DNA of 64,000 nt, from contig BCIV01000011.1 in assembly GCA_001600055.1 (NCBI GenBank), forward strand, positions 62,001-126,000, read 5' to 3'. Made by a program: the position numbers and the translations under genes. Under the pieces are notes generated by a model that was not told the DNA's origin, ran no database searches, and saw only the letters and a program-made list of their open reading frames with translations. Below, one piece after another: positions 1 through 13,782 of the stretch (positions are counted from its first letter, which is position 1; the number at the start of each line of letters is the position of its first letter). The DNA comes from Filobasidium wieringae. Lineage: Eukaryota; Basidiomycota; Tremellomycetes; Filobasidiales; Filobasidiaceae.

Positions 1-935
1 GGCTGCATGTTCCTCATCTGTAGTGGAGACCGGCTTGAATGACACAGGCGGTGGTTGTGAAGGAAACACACATCAAGCGTACTAAATGCACTAGACACAC
101 CAACATGCATAGTTGAAACACCAACACAGCACAGCTGCACATCACTACAGATCATGTACGGAATCATCAATCAGTTTTGGACATCATCAAACCTTTCTGA
201 TCATAAACATGTACTCAGTCAAACTTAGTGTTCTTAGACGATTACTCCATCAATCCCTTGCCAGGGATAGGACACAATTGACAGATACTTGTACTACTTT
301 ACAAATCCTTGTTGGTTACCTCTCACCCACACTCTATTGTCTTGTCACATATACATACAAGGCCAGAGGAAGAAGAAGAGAGCTGCACCCTCTTACACTG
401 TACTTCCTCAGTTTTCATAGCATATAATTCCTGACTCATACTTTTACACCAGCTTCAGCAGCTTCAACCTTCAACACAACAAGGCTTAGCTGCCCTTGTT
501 GCTCACTTCAACTCTACCAACTTCATTGACTCGTTAAGATATCAGTGGGATTCAGGGATAAGATAAGACAACTGTGAGAACCTGGACAAATAATAGCTGC
601 AAGAGCAACTCAGTATTCTTCTGACCACTTGGTACCTCAACAGGGATGTCTTGTGTTCCTGTAGGCCTTCATCCAGCATATCTGCTAACCTTGCGGCAGC
701 TACTACATGTGCCTCAAACAAAAAGGAGTGATCAAAAAATTACTGGAGAAATGGCGAATCGAACGCCAGACCTTTCCAACGCAGGCATGAGATTGAATGC
801 TAATGGAATGTTATACCCCTAAACCATATCCCCAAGCGATATTGAATTGCTGTTCTCCAACCAATATCAATTTATCTAACAACCGATTGACGCACCTAGA
901 AATTGCTTGCCAACTCGCCGCCGACACTTCTTGGT
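1..935. other. Gene-free, partly CpG-depleted edge region
   Basis: I find no convincing gene here. The part from about 80 to 690 reads very differently from the rest of the window. It has only three CpG dinucleotides (near 159, 239 and 532) and none at all between about 241 and 531, while neighbouring genes carry several per 100 bases. It is rich in CA/TG. This is what methylated, decayed repeat DNA such as an old LTR would look like, but I see no terminal repeats, primer site or protein remnant. On the minus strand, positions 1-41 could encode the start of an exon that leaves the window, with an acceptor AG just to its right; that is too short to call. Confidence 0.5.
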
Positions 936-2547
936 TCATCTATCAATTTTATCTCGCATGACTGCCAACCATTCTACAAGTTTGTCTGCTGACATCCAAT
1001 CTCCCTTGTTACGCGAGTCTTTGATCAACGTCTTGCCTAACGGCTTGATATGCTTGTGGAAACTTGGGAGAGGGTGGCGATATGCATATGACTGGTGTCG
1101 CACATTTCTGTCAGATTCGGTTCCAGGGATGGAGATAGAGCAATGACAGGCGTTCACCAATTGCTCCAAGTTTTCTGGTCGAGGAAAGGGAGAGCTTTGG
1201 TTTAATAAGGTTGAGGTGGAAGGACGACTATCGAGAGCAACAAGGGTTCGCAACCAGCACTTCACCACAATGTTCGCGGTCACATGGTCCGGTCGGAAGC
1301 CCCGTTGTCTGTGCTTTGCGATCATCTCCATAAGACGATCGAGCTGGGATCCTCTTGCCGTTGGTCGGTGTTTCGAAGATTTAATTGGTTCCTTTCGCTT
1401 GAGATCCACAAGATGGCCTAGGCGATCCCGGTGTCGAGACCCTCTTCTGAGAAACGTAGACAGCATAGAGTTGACACGTTGTGTCCGAGCTGTGATGTCT
1501 ATGGATGATGGCGCTGCCGAGTTATCGACAGATGTCATGCCCAGCTTGACTTGTTTATGAGGGCCGGAGATCCGTTTCATAGTTCCTTGTTCCAGGTCCA
1601 GTCGAAGAGCGTCCATCAAGCTGTCTCTTTTTGGTAAGATCCCATTCTCCCAAATCTGCTCCCTATGCAATTTCTCCCATTCTGTCCCTCTCATATAACC
1701 CGATGGCGCCATTCCAAGCCTAAGAGCTAGGTCGGTCAAGCCTAGACCTGCAAAATCCACCTGCTTGCTCAACAGCTTCGGTGGAGCCCGACCCCCAGCA
1801 TGTTCTTGCACCATGAGGCGAACTTCGCTGATAAGATCTTCGTTCTTTCGAAGATTACGATCCTGCAACACAAAGTGTATAGCCTGTCGATATCTCTTCT
1901 CCCGCAATGCTAATCTGATTTTGGGTCGGGCTCGCAGAATCCTCGTCAATGGCCGACGAGACTGCACAATCAATTCGGGAAGACCGTCCCGCTTCGAGAA
2001 CACCGTTTGAATCAGTTGGCGTGGAGCATTCGCTCTGAGAGAGCTGTCTTCTAGCGGCAATATATCGCTGTTGTGTTTGAGAAGCTCTTGCGGCTGTGCG
2101 AGACCAATCGACACTGAACCTGTTATAGCGAACATGCATGCGCCTTGCTCAGTAAGGGAGGGACGTCGAAGACACTTGTCGTGTTTGGCCTGCCTGATAC
2201 GTACAACTAGCGTCTGGTGGATCAACGTACTCATCCACTGCATCATGACCAGCCGCATTTACTGTTAAACCATGGCCAAATGAAGACGGCCCGCCTTCGT
2301 CGAGAGGATTGTCTTGATTTGCTCTATCAATAGACGAACTGGGCTGCAGAGTGTCAACGAGAACCTTCTTTTTGTACAGGGGCCAATGCGTCGGTTTCTG
2401 CAAGCAGCTGCGTCCGCTGCGGGATTGAGCTACATGTGCAGGAGCAGCTTCTATTGCGGATGGACTGCCGCACGAAGAGCTTGAATATGTCCTGGCCCTT
2501 GGATAAGCAAGTAAAAAGTCCTTGATGCAGGACAACCTGATTTTCAT
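936..2547 (-). CDS. PPR-like mitochondrial protein, 508 aa
   Basis: Two exons (2547-2205 and 2119-936) are joined by an 85-nt intron with a GTACGT donor and an ACAG acceptor, and the reading phase closes exactly. The N-terminus (MKIRLSCIKDFLLAYPRARTY, followed by a serine run) is basic and serine-rich with few acids, as expected for a mitochondrial targeting signal. Near the C-terminus, a helix-helix stretch with MIAKHRQRGFRPDHVTAN and a following VVKCWLR resembles a pentatricopeptide (PPR) repeat. The rest is alpha-helical and basic, with no motif I recognise. PPR proteins bind organellar RNA, so a role in mitochondrial transcript processing or translation is an inference. It shares the upstream region 2548-3556 with the divergent PP1 gene. 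Confidence 0.6.
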
Positions 2548-3556
2548 GTCCCACCTGGATGCATACCCGACCTAACGGTCCAACCCATTTGTCAATAGGA
2601 ATTCGTCCCGGTCGGACCATCATACGTCGTCACATACCCTGCAATACTGAACAAGAACTGGAGTCCGCCTCGATAGTGATTATTCCGGGGTGCCCGTTCT
2701 GGGCCAGCTCACGAGGCAGGATAAGATTGCATGTACTTCTACCAGACAGAGCCCTATCAAGCGCGTCAGGTTCCTATGGAATCTGCTGCGCTTCTATAAC
2801 GATTGTAAACGTTTTAAGGCGTACCCATCAACATGAACCAGACCTTAGACTGGCCGTGAACCGTGTCGCAGTCCCGCGCGGCGGCTGCTGCTTGTTGCCA
2901 GCCAAACAAACCGACCTCTTCCTCACCTTGTCACTGACATCATCCATTCACATCCTTTGCTCAAACTAAGACTCGCAGGCTCATAACAGATCCGTTCCCC
3001 AGCGAACTATCATTCATATCTAGTCATAGCCTCTCCTTGTGGAACGCCAGGACCAGTCAAACTCGCGCAACTCAATTGAACGGTCTCCCTTTGATCATAC
3101 GAGCTGCCAGCGTTCCGGCTCTACTCAATTTTCATCGCGTCGCGGACCACTCAATTCAGCACAGCATCAACAACGACACAGAGATCTCTAGGGGTTATCT
3201 ACGAGTGAATTACAGGGGCTACAGGAACGTTGCGAACAGTTCCTGCTATCCACTGCGAATTTGCAAATCGCCGTCGTTCTCATAAGCTCGACAACAACTT
3301 CAAGTTCGAAAAGGGATTATTTGACGGACCGTAAGCCATCAATAAATGCGGCATGTAGATTCCACCTGATGTGACTATCGTCTTACTTAATTGCTGGCTG
3401 TCATTGGATTTGATGCCCTCTAAACAACTTCCATCCATCAAATTACCCATACCCCTGCCCAATCCGCATTTTGCGAATTGATACCTCTCATCGACAACGG
3501 CCGACATCATCTGTCTGTAACGTGGACAGGTCACAACACAGACTCTTCAACCAATA
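2548..3556. other. Divergent promoter region, PPR-like gene / PP1
   Basis: About 1 kb lies between the two divergent start codons. The short open frames here on both strands have no protein-like composition. It should hold both promoters and 5' untranslated regions. No clear TATA box or repeated element stands out. Confidence 0.5.
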
Positions 3557-4999
<1,443 letters not shown>

Positions 5000-5774
5000 T
5001 ACTCCCTATATCAGTGCGAATCTGGCTGAATGAACGACGACTATCCGCCTGCCATCAGTCACACCACCGCGGAAGCAGAAGAAGAAAGACGGGAAGGGCG
5101 CATGAGTTGGTCGCCGGATGTAGCTGTATCGTATGCGCAATTCGGCGACGCACGCCTCCGCATAGATGATCGCTCTTGTAAGAGATACCCCTTGGACGAA
5201 CCAAATTTTTGGAGGGTGAATTGGAGCCCGCACTAGACATGCAGTGCTATGTACACTTTTTGCGGCATTGAATCGCACCGGCACTTGAGTCACTCAAGGA
5301 GATTAAAATTCCGGGCTCGCCTAGGCTTTGCACGAGTCGATTTTCTTATGCATGTTTCATTCACTTGTATCATGCAATCCGCTTCGCAATACAAATTAAT
5401 CCTAAACTGCTTCACGGTTCTCTCAAGCCGATCCATGCAGATCGAAAACAGCACGCTCCTGCCAGGTATTGTTGCCCATTTTCCCTACTGAAACTTGAGC
5501 GTTCCAGACGATATCAGCAGGGCCGGGCGTGTGTCCGCTCTGCAATGCCCTTGTGTATAACTGCCACGTTCGAGTTGCGAGCGGAGCCAGATCGAAGCTG
5601 GATTGCGAGGCTCCTACGATGATAGCGTGGCGTCTTGATGTACTGCTTGCTTCGAGCCGATAACGAACTTCATATATAGGGGAAGTATTGATCATCCGAA
5701 AGGTGAAGGTGCAGGCGCTACAGTATGTTCGGGTGTTAGCATTCCGCACGCAAAAGGCTTGGCTGGGAAGACCC
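5000..5774. other. Convergent intergenic region, PP1 / TRAPPC8
   Basis: The 3' ends of the two flanking genes face each other here. Short open frames on both strands overlap one another and show no recognisable domain. I see no RNA gene. Confidence 0.4.
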
Positions 5775-8700
5775 TTACAGTATGTCTGCAGCTTGAGTCT
5801 GAAACGTGCACTCGATACTCAGAGGATTGCTCTCTTTCGCGAGATCACCAGTGAGTAGATTTGTTATAAAGTCACGTCGCCGCTTATTTGTCTCCTCGTA
5901 CATCGCTCGCACCGATGCTCTATCGGCTTTGAGCATTTCTAGCAACCCAGGTAACAACGGCGAATGCTGCGGTAGAAGCGGTATCCGCTCTACAACCACG
6001 ATGCCTGACGAGTTGCCATCTTCTGACTGCCATTCTAAACCACACTTCAATGCGCACTCCTCGAGTATGGGAAGAGCCCTATCATATCGCTGATGCGATG
6101 CAGCGGATGATGTGAGGTGAGGCATGAGCGATTTAGGAAATATCGCTTGAGCAGCAACCTCCGGACCACAAGCCGTGCGAGTTGTCAAGTTGTGTGAGAA
6201 ACGTTCTTCTGTGCTTGGGAAGGCTTCGTCAGCACTATCGGCCCTAGGATCCATGGCTTTTGTTGTCTTTCGCTCTCTTTCAGAATGGCGGTCCACAGGG
6301 ACATGCGGAAGCGCGATCCACTCAAGTGTTTGAACTACCTGCTGAACCTGTCCTGGTGTCAGAATGACGTGTCTGATAGCAAGGTAATTTGTTCAGCTTT
6401 TGAGATTTGGGACATGGTTCTGATCGACCTCACAGTGGCCGGTTGACGGGAGCAGGCATCACCGCCCAGTATCGACTTAAAGCGTAGATTCCTGTCAAGA
6501 TCACCTTCTTGTCGGATTTGTTTGTCACCTAGTTGATCGGGCTTTATCAGACCTCTGGAAGAACGAAGCAAAATACCATATTGTGACCAACTGATAGTAG
6601 TAGTTGTGTTTTGGTCACATCGTGCTCTATTCCCTGGAGAGCAGGTTTTATATCCAAGCTGTCGGAAATTTCTAATACGCGTCCAAAGTGAACGCTACGC
6701 TTCTCCCCGTTCTATTCACCAAGATTAGCTTTCAGTTGGCACTGCCGATACAGATCGCTTACCGAAGCTTGAAAGTTGGCCTCGAAGACGGAGCTGAATT
6801 TCCCCACCTCTGAGCTTCGATAAATTATGTCTAGAGACAAGCCTGCTCCCGGAGCTAGACTGGTTTCGGATAGAGGGATTTCAAAGGGTGTCAAGGAAGC
6901 AGGATGGCCGGACACCTCCGACGCAACATTGTCTTGTGCAGCTTGTCGCCATGGCATATTAGAGTTTAACTCTATACCGCTTATCTGCTCTGTGCCAGTA
7001 TTTGACAATTCCAGCTTCCACATCGCTTGACCTCCGCTCATAGTCAGGTTGTCTCGAGGGGTAATTCTAGCTCTTAGGCGAGGTAGACGGTCGACGATCT
7101 TTACGGCCAGCGAGTCATCTTTCGAGTAGGTGGGTTCTAGTAGCTGTGCTTTCGTTTCGAAGAGGCGTTTTCCCCGGCCTGTCAATGTCTCTTTCTGTTG
7201 CATTAAGCCATGGAATCGGAAGTTGACTGCATCGATCCGAAACTCCTTGGCGACTGAGCACTTTATCCCTATCTCAAATTCGTATGTATTCGCTGCAAGG
7301 ATGTCTATGTCAGGTATCCTTTCGGTGAAAATGCCCTGTGCTGCGTCCTCGTCGCCTAATTCAGTTTTGTACGATAGAGAGATGTCGGTGATCCGCAAAG
7401 TCGCTTGTAAAGGGTTCTTGGCCTGAAGCCTAATCTTAAATGGCTCTATATTGATGCAGAATTGTCAGCGGTTAGTTCAGTTATAATATCGCTTTACGCA
7501 CCATCAATGGCAAACACGTTATTTGAGCGATCTTGAGGCGTATCGGTACTACCCATATGCTTATAAGCTGGTTGAGATAGACTCGCTTCATCGTCTAACG
7601 GAAAACTGATCAACGCGCCCGTCGCTTGGAACAGGGGTCTGTCTAGAACAAGTCCGGAACCTTCTTCATTGTCGTGTGGCTTAGCTCGAAGTTGCTGGGA
7701 TTATTGAACTGTCAGTTGAGGTGTATACATCGTCTGCGCAGAATTTCACATACCTGATATGCCAAATCAAGGTTACTTATGATTCCTGATTGATCCTCCT
7801 TGGTTTCACTACCTCCCCGAAGCATTTGCAAGAAGTGTTCAACGGCCGTCGAGCTGTCCCCCAACGTGTAGGCTTGCCTGCCTAGCGCGTATTCAAGGTA
7901 ACGCTGAGCATAAGACCAACCAGGTTGCTGTCCACGATAATGGTGAAGAGCTTTCTCTAAACAGGACCCAGAAAACGGTTTCTGAACGTAGCAATTAGAG
8001 AGAGGTCAAAGGTGACGGAAACGCGATATCGAACGTACTTGACCAGAATGTTCGTACCGCCTCGCAGCCATAACCAGGTGGAAAGCGTGCTTGCGTAGAA
8101 GTTTCTTTGTTCCTATTCGGTCCAGCTCAGCAGCTTGCTCCAGCAAGACAGCACCAGGAACCTCTTCAGCCTAATTGCCAATCAGATGGCGAGTGAGGCA
8201 TCTAACCGAGACGGTCTACTTACCTGGCTTGCCGCTTTGACCAACGTTCTGCTCACGGGAGACCAATCGCGGTTGCCAAGATTTCCTAAAGTTTTGTAAG
8301 CCTCCAGATATAGTATGCATGCCTTTATGCCATCGAGTTGATTGTGCGAGCGCGTTGTATACATCGCAATAGACTGCTCCATCACAGAATGTACTTCCGA
8401 GATCAGTGCAGAATTTGGTATACGCTGGTCTGGTTGCGTAGTATCTGTGAACATCCCCATCAAAAGGGATATACCATACATTTCCTATAGGTCGGGGTGT
8501 CAGGCATCAGTGTTTCCTTTTCTGTTGCAAAGATTCCTCAAAGTTACCGTAGCGCTCGCTGACAGTCTAATGGCTCCATCTTGTGCGTAATCTCGTCTTA
8601 TGGAATCGTATACTGTTGTTGCCAACCGATAGTCCCGCAGCATGAAAGCGAGGTCAGCCAATTTTCTTGAGATAGTCTCTGGTGCAGCAGGTGGATAGCT

Positions 8701-10120
8701 GTATCAACAAGAGCGTCAAAAGAGAGCTGTAAGCATCATACTCAGAGGAACTCACTATCCTCGAATAGAATTATAACTGAGATTTTGAGTAGGTGTTGAC
8801 CGTCCAGAGCCAAATAGCTTCCTTCCAGCTCCAAACAGACGCCCTGTGAGTCCCCTTCTCGAACCAATGTACACCTCGTTCCATTCCCTAACTCTGCTTT
8901 CCATCCATGGGACCAAAGATTGGGACACGAACTCGCGTAAGAACGCTCGAATTGCATCGATATCGCTCTCGCTGAGCCGAGCTGCATAATCATGAGATTG
9001 ATTGTCCTCTTCCAGGTCGTTCTCCACGAAGACTCTTGGTTGAATCGGAGGATGCTGCCGGGTATCGAGCTCGTCTTTCGCCGACAAGTTCCCGCTCAGC
9101 AGAACACCTAGACGCTTGAAGGGATCATTTCCGGACAAGCTGACAAGAGACCTCGAGTAAACATCGGAAATTGCGGAGGCACCTAGCCCGTCGTAGCTAT
9201 CTGCTGCCAATTTAGAGTTGATGACCAACAATCCGGAATGAGGTCCGAACGCCTTTCTAATTTGGAGCATTGCTTGTTGCGGACTAAATAACCAGGAGAA
9301 TCAGAAGGCAACCTGCCAGCTTGAGCTATTTACGCTTACCGAGTGATGTCCGTACCGTCTTTAGCTACATCATGGATCAACAACCAGAACTTTTGAATCG
9401 TGTTTGAAGAGCCATCAATATACGGTCGCGAGGTGCAGACGGGCGAAGCGACAGCGGTCGCGTGGAGTTTATGAAGATCTGCGACCGGGTCTTCAGACTC
9501 GGTAGTCGAGGCAAACATGTCTGAATATGCCAAAAGTTGGTTCAATGCGAGCTGATCTCCGTAGCAAAGAACGCCTCACAAGAAAGAGGATGGCCGAAAG
9601 TCTCGTGTTCGGCAATGGGACTTGAGGCCAATATGATGTCTCGCAGTACCCGGTATTGTAGGTTATCCTCTGTTTAGCGTTTCGATACTTCAGTTTTATG
9701 GATATATACTGAAGCGGATGTATCAAATACCCGGTTTCAAGCGACTGATCAAGTTCGCAATGATGTCCACAACCACCTCTGGAGAGTAAGGTATAGCTCC
9801 TCCACCTCCATCTTGAGCATTTAGGAGCGCTTCATGAGAAACGAATCGCACAGCAAAATACGGATGGACTGTCGGTGTCAGCTGTGCAGAGAGGATAGAT
9901 ACTATAATAGAAATGTATCGTGCACCAAAAGGGCATCAGGGCATTCATCTCGAAACCAGATGAAATCGTTTGAATTCTAACCCTTTTCGATATAGTCTTG
10001 CCAGGGTCGAAACAACTCATCCAGGTTCTTGAGCCCATTGATTCTGCAGGCTTCTTTTACTTGGTTGGTCGAGAAGACTACAACTCGGGGTGATAAGGCT
10101 TGCAATATAACGCTGGACAT
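5775..10120 (-). CDS. TRS85: TRAPP III subunit TRAPPC8/Trs85
   Basis: A long multi-exon gene of very roughly 1,200 aa. The N-terminal exon (9982-10120) starts MSSVILQALSPRVVVFSTNQ and is followed by exons encoding EHETFGHP, the MLQIRKAFGPHSGLLVINS block and the SLVPWMESRVREWN..RRGLTGRLF region. These are the most conserved parts of the TRAPPC8/Trs85 N-terminal domain. The middle is helical (TPR-like) and the C-terminal third is beta-rich, with MWKLELSNTGTEQISGIEL typical of the family. Trs85 is the TRAPP III-specific subunit that directs the Ypt1/Rab1 exchange factor to autophagy and ER-Golgi membranes. A frame that seems to stop at 6712 is explained by a 51-nt intron (6712-6762). The gene then continues through further short introns to a stop at 5775. 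That C-terminal part is my reconstruction from splice signals and is less certain. Confidence 0.85.
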
Positions 10121-10563
10121 GACCGGCTGAATCGGCTGATACTTGATTTATCGAGTTGATGGGTAACGAGTGTACATGTCGCTCTTATGCTATGTCGATT
10201 GTAGCCGTAGTTGGAATGAAGTCGGCTTGATGATGACGTCTTTTTTCGAGCGCTGATTCAGAATGCAGTACCAGTTCAGATGAAGGAACCGTAGCAGCAT
10301 TAGGTAGAAGCAACGACAGCTTGGTACAGTACTAGTAGTATGCGGGATGGACCAGCGCAATCACGTGATCAGGCTGATACCGTCCTTACGTACAATCCCC
10401 CTTCGCCTCTATCCGAACCTTGCGAAATTGTCGAACTTGATGCACAGAATCTACCCTCAACACCGTCGAATACAACGACAATTGCTATAGCGTCTGTCAG
10501 CACTACTGCAACATACATATAATCCAGACCACGACGCCTGGAACGCAAAGTGTCTGATCCGTG
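10121..10563. promoter_or_regulatory. Divergent promoter TRAPPC8 / JIP5
   Basis: A 443-bp spacer between two divergent start codons. Nothing in it codes convincingly. It presumably contains both core promoters, and I see no repeated element. Confidence 0.4.
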
Positions 10564-12280
10564 ATGCCAGATTTCAAGCTCGATAATCAGGTGAGGAACC
10601 GTCGGCTTCATCCTGACTGGTCATGTCCATGGCTGAAGATGCTTCTCCTATGTTCAGCCCTTTGACCTTGCTTTCCATCCAAGCGAGCCCCTTGTCTATG
10701 CATCTTTGTTGACGGGGGAGGTCAAGGCTTTTCGTTATGACGATGTGACAGGAGACATCTTTCAGGGCTGGACTATCAGGCCGAGCAAGAAATGCTGTCG
10801 AAGTTTGGTGGTGCAACAGGATGGATCAAAAGTCTGGGCAGTAGGGAAAGCAGGAGGAGTTTAGTGAGCCTTTTGCACTGCACGAGCTGGAATGAACGAT
10901 TGACCCAGCTTAATTAGTTGTATAGATAGCCTCAGGGGGACTATCATCGAGGAGCGAGTGGAAGCACATGCGTGAGCAACCCGTTTGTCTTGACAATATG
11001 CCTCTACTAATCCGAGCTGAGGTATACACACAAAACACAGCGCTCCTATCAACCGCATAACAAATTTGTTTGGGAACCTGTTCGCTACCGGAGATGATGA
11101 GGGGGTAATAAAGGTAACACTGCGCAGAAACCGCTAGGATGAATATACCTAATTACGGATACCACTTCGTGTTACTAGCTATGGGATCATAGACAACCCC
11201 AGATGATCCGAGAGTATCCGCATCACTGGGATTACATATCAGACTTCACCTTTCTTGAGGACAAGAAACAACTAGTCTCGACATCGTGAGTTTTGCACGT
11301 AGTGAAAAAATGCTTTCCCTCTACATGAGTCTTACGGCTTTGGTCATCTATTAGTGGAGACGGCACCCTGTCCGTGATCGATGTCAGATCTAATTCCACT
11401 ACTCCATTAGAGCAGTCGGAGGATCAAGAGGACGAGCTGTTATCTATTGTGTCGATTAAGGGGTATGTTTTTGTCAATGTACTCACGTTGATTCAGTTTT
11501 GCTAACCTGGAATTTATCAAACCATCACAGCGGTTCGAAACATGTAGTAGGAACACAGCTTGGGGTAGTGACCGTTTGGGATAGGACAAAAGGCTGGTCA
11601 GATTCGATCGACCGGATAGTAGGGTGAGCCCAAAGTAGATTTTGGGTCGTCCACCATGCGCCAGCCAATAGTCCCGTATCCGTCCCCAGGCATCCTCAAT
11701 CTGTTGAGACTCTTGTTGCTTTGACCCCCGATGTCATCGCTACCGGATCCGAAGACGGTATCATCAGAGTTATGCAAATCCAGCCGAACAAATTACGTAT
11801 GTTATCATTCCTGTCTGTCCTGGCTTCCATCGCTTACATTTCTTACCCAAAGTTGGAGCAATTGCTTCACACGGTGACTTCCCTGTTGAGCGTATCAAGC
11901 TCGACCGAAACGGCAAATTCCTTGGTTCCGTCAGCCATGATGACTGTCTTAAATTGACCGATGTATCTGAGATTCTGGAGGACAGCGATGGCGAGGATGA
12001 GGAAGGCGACGGCGAGATAACAACAGCTGGCGATGGCCCTGTCGACCGAGAAGAAACCATGGAACCAGAAAGTTCCGATGAGAAGCAGGACCTAGTTGCA
12101 GGTAGCGACAACGACTCCGAAGATGAAGAGATGGATAGCGATGACGAGGAAGATGAACGTAGAATGCGAAAGGACGAGAAACGCAAAGAGAAGGATCAGT
12201 CACTCAAAGCCGGGCTGATCAAGAGCAAGGAACAAGAAGACGCCGAAAAGAATGAAGGCGGTTTCTTCGACGACCTGTAA
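10564..12280 (+). CDS. JIP5: WD40 protein Jip5/WDR55, 400 aa
   Basis: Nine exons (10564-10590, 10658-10863, 10918-10971, 11041-11113, 11179-11285, 11355-11462, 11531-11623, 11690-11796, 11853-12280) give 400 aa with all phases closing. WD40 blades are visible: PFDLAFHPSEPLVYASLL, LFATGDDEGVIKLWDH, LVSTSGDGTLSVIDVR, GVVTVWDR, VIATGSEDGIIRVM and GSVSHDDCLKLTD. The C-terminal third is a highly acidic, then lysine-rich tail ending GGFFDDL, as in Jip5/WDR55. The family is nucleolar and acts in large-subunit ribosome biogenesis. The first exon codes only nine residues. The stop codon lies 60 bp from that of the convergent Tlg1-like gene, so their 3' ends almost certainly overlap. Confidence 0.93.
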
Positions 12281-12340
12281 CTATAGTGAGGTGATAGTTG
12301 TACAACCTGCATTATAATTTATGCCTCACGACTTCTAGGA

Positions 12341-13409
12341 TCAAGTCAATATAAGAAGGAGAAGAAGGATGCTAAGTATTGCTATCAGTAGATATACGCA
12401 ATATGTCGACTTTGTTTCTGTTATCAAGAATTTGTGTTGAGTGAAGAGCACGCGATACGTCTATGCGAGAAGAGAGTACACGAACCTTCGTTCGCCCGGA
12501 TAAATGCCCTTAGGCGTTTGTTAGCAGCAGTTAGTTTAGAATCCGTGCTTTCGACTCGCAGAGAGAGGTCATCAAGCATCCTGTCAGAGAAGTTAGCGAA
12601 AAGGAATCACGATACTAATTGTCGAGATCCTGGCGTACTCGTTTTGCTCCAGCACCTCTTGCCCTATCAGACCCGCTTGGCTGGCAAGCGTCGCGATAGT
12701 ACCCGAGATCAGATCCATTGTCGAGTCCTGTTGCCGAAGCATCATCTAGAGCGGACAATCCATGAGTTTCGAGCCGCAAATACAGGTTAACTTGTACTGA
12801 CCTGTTGTTGTTCCATTTCATACTCTCCGAATTCATCGCGCTCGGATCGTCTAGTCTCGAAACTATCGCGATAATGCTTGTTGTTGCTTTTGTGTCCCAA
12901 TTCAACATCCTCGAACCGTGGCTCCCTGTTAAATGTAGGGGATTGGGAGGATGAACGATCGGTATGACCATGTTGCAAGCTCTACACGGCAGTGATAAGC
13001 TTAAGTGGAAGGGTCTTCAGGCTTCGCTGAGGGACACGCACTTGTACTTCGGATCTCACCCCATTGAGAAAGTACCGTCGACTGGTTACCTCGTCCTCGG
13101 AGATGCCCCACCGAAATCCACTATCCTCGACAGCCAAAACGCTGGCTTCTAGATCAGCTACATCGGCATCCAACGCTGTCAGATGATCTTGCAATTCTTG
13201 TTCCGCCTCTCGAAGATTGCGCTGCTGCCCAGCTGTTCTGGATCCATACGAATTACGCCGAAGCCTTTCGCAGGAGGAAACGAGTGATCTCGCATGTGCA
13301 AGCCCGTGCTCGACTTCACTAGCCGGAAGGGCTAAATCAGCTCAACGTCGCGCCCGGAAGCCGCCTTTCGAACTTACGATTTCATGACATGATATGGATC
13401 TTGACTCAT
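12341..13409 (-). CDS. TLG1: Qc-SNARE, Tlg1/syntaxin-6 type
   Basis: Several short exons starting with a 32-nt first exon (MSQDPYHVMKS). The N-terminal three-helix region contains LQDHLTALDADVADLEASV and FLNGVRSEVQ, matching the syntaxin-6 N-terminal domain. The SNARE motif runs QDSTMDLISGTIATLASQAG, then LIGQEVLEQNEMLDDLSLRV, then ESTDSKLTAANKRLRAFI, with the central glutamine of a Q-SNARE. The last exon adds a tail anchor (TYCVYLLIAILSILLLLLIL) with nothing behind it, so the protein is a C-terminally anchored t-SNARE. Tlg1 acts in endosome-to-Golgi recycling. The membrane anchor is seen only if the last intron, just after the RANE codons, is recognised. Upstream on the same strand lies the RING E3 gene, 373 bp away. 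Confidence 0.88.
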
Positions 13410-13782
13410 ACCTTCACTGAATTTTCAAGTGTCAAGAAGCGGTGCCCTTATGCATGCCACAATATCTGAAGTACTGTACGTATGGTACGTTTTTTTGGAT
13501 ATGTACGTAAGCTGCAGGCTACACAAGCTACAGCTACACAGTCGTAGCAGTACTTGTTATCAGCTATGGGCTATGGTACGGCTGACATAATCGCATATCG
13601 CAATCTAAGAAACGCATCCCGGTTGGGCCCGAGTGAGGCTAGTAATATTTCGAATACGGTTCGCTATATCAATCGAGCATTCCATTTTCCAGACAGTCAC
13701 GACAATACAAAGAACCCTAAAGAAGAGAAGAAGGATATAACACGTCAAGCCGATACAAATTATCTGATGAGAACTGTCAAAA
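13410..13782. other. Spacer between the SNARE gene and the RING E3 gene
   Basis: This 373-bp region should contain the 3' end of the upstream E3 gene and the promoter of the SNARE gene. The only long open frame in it runs on the plus strand, antisense to the E3 gene, and looks non-coding. Confidence 0.4.

Noticed and set aside
1..41. Possible minus-strand exon fragment at the left edge
   Set aside because: Only 13 codons, with no start codon and no recognisable motif.
6700..6730. Premature stop making TRAPPC8 look like a broken gene
   Set aside because: A canonical 51-nt intron covers the stop and the frame continues with further conserved-looking exons to 5775.
10574..10816. Minus-strand ORF of 80 codons
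   Set aside because: It is antisense to JIP5 exons 1-2, which encode clear WD40 sequence.
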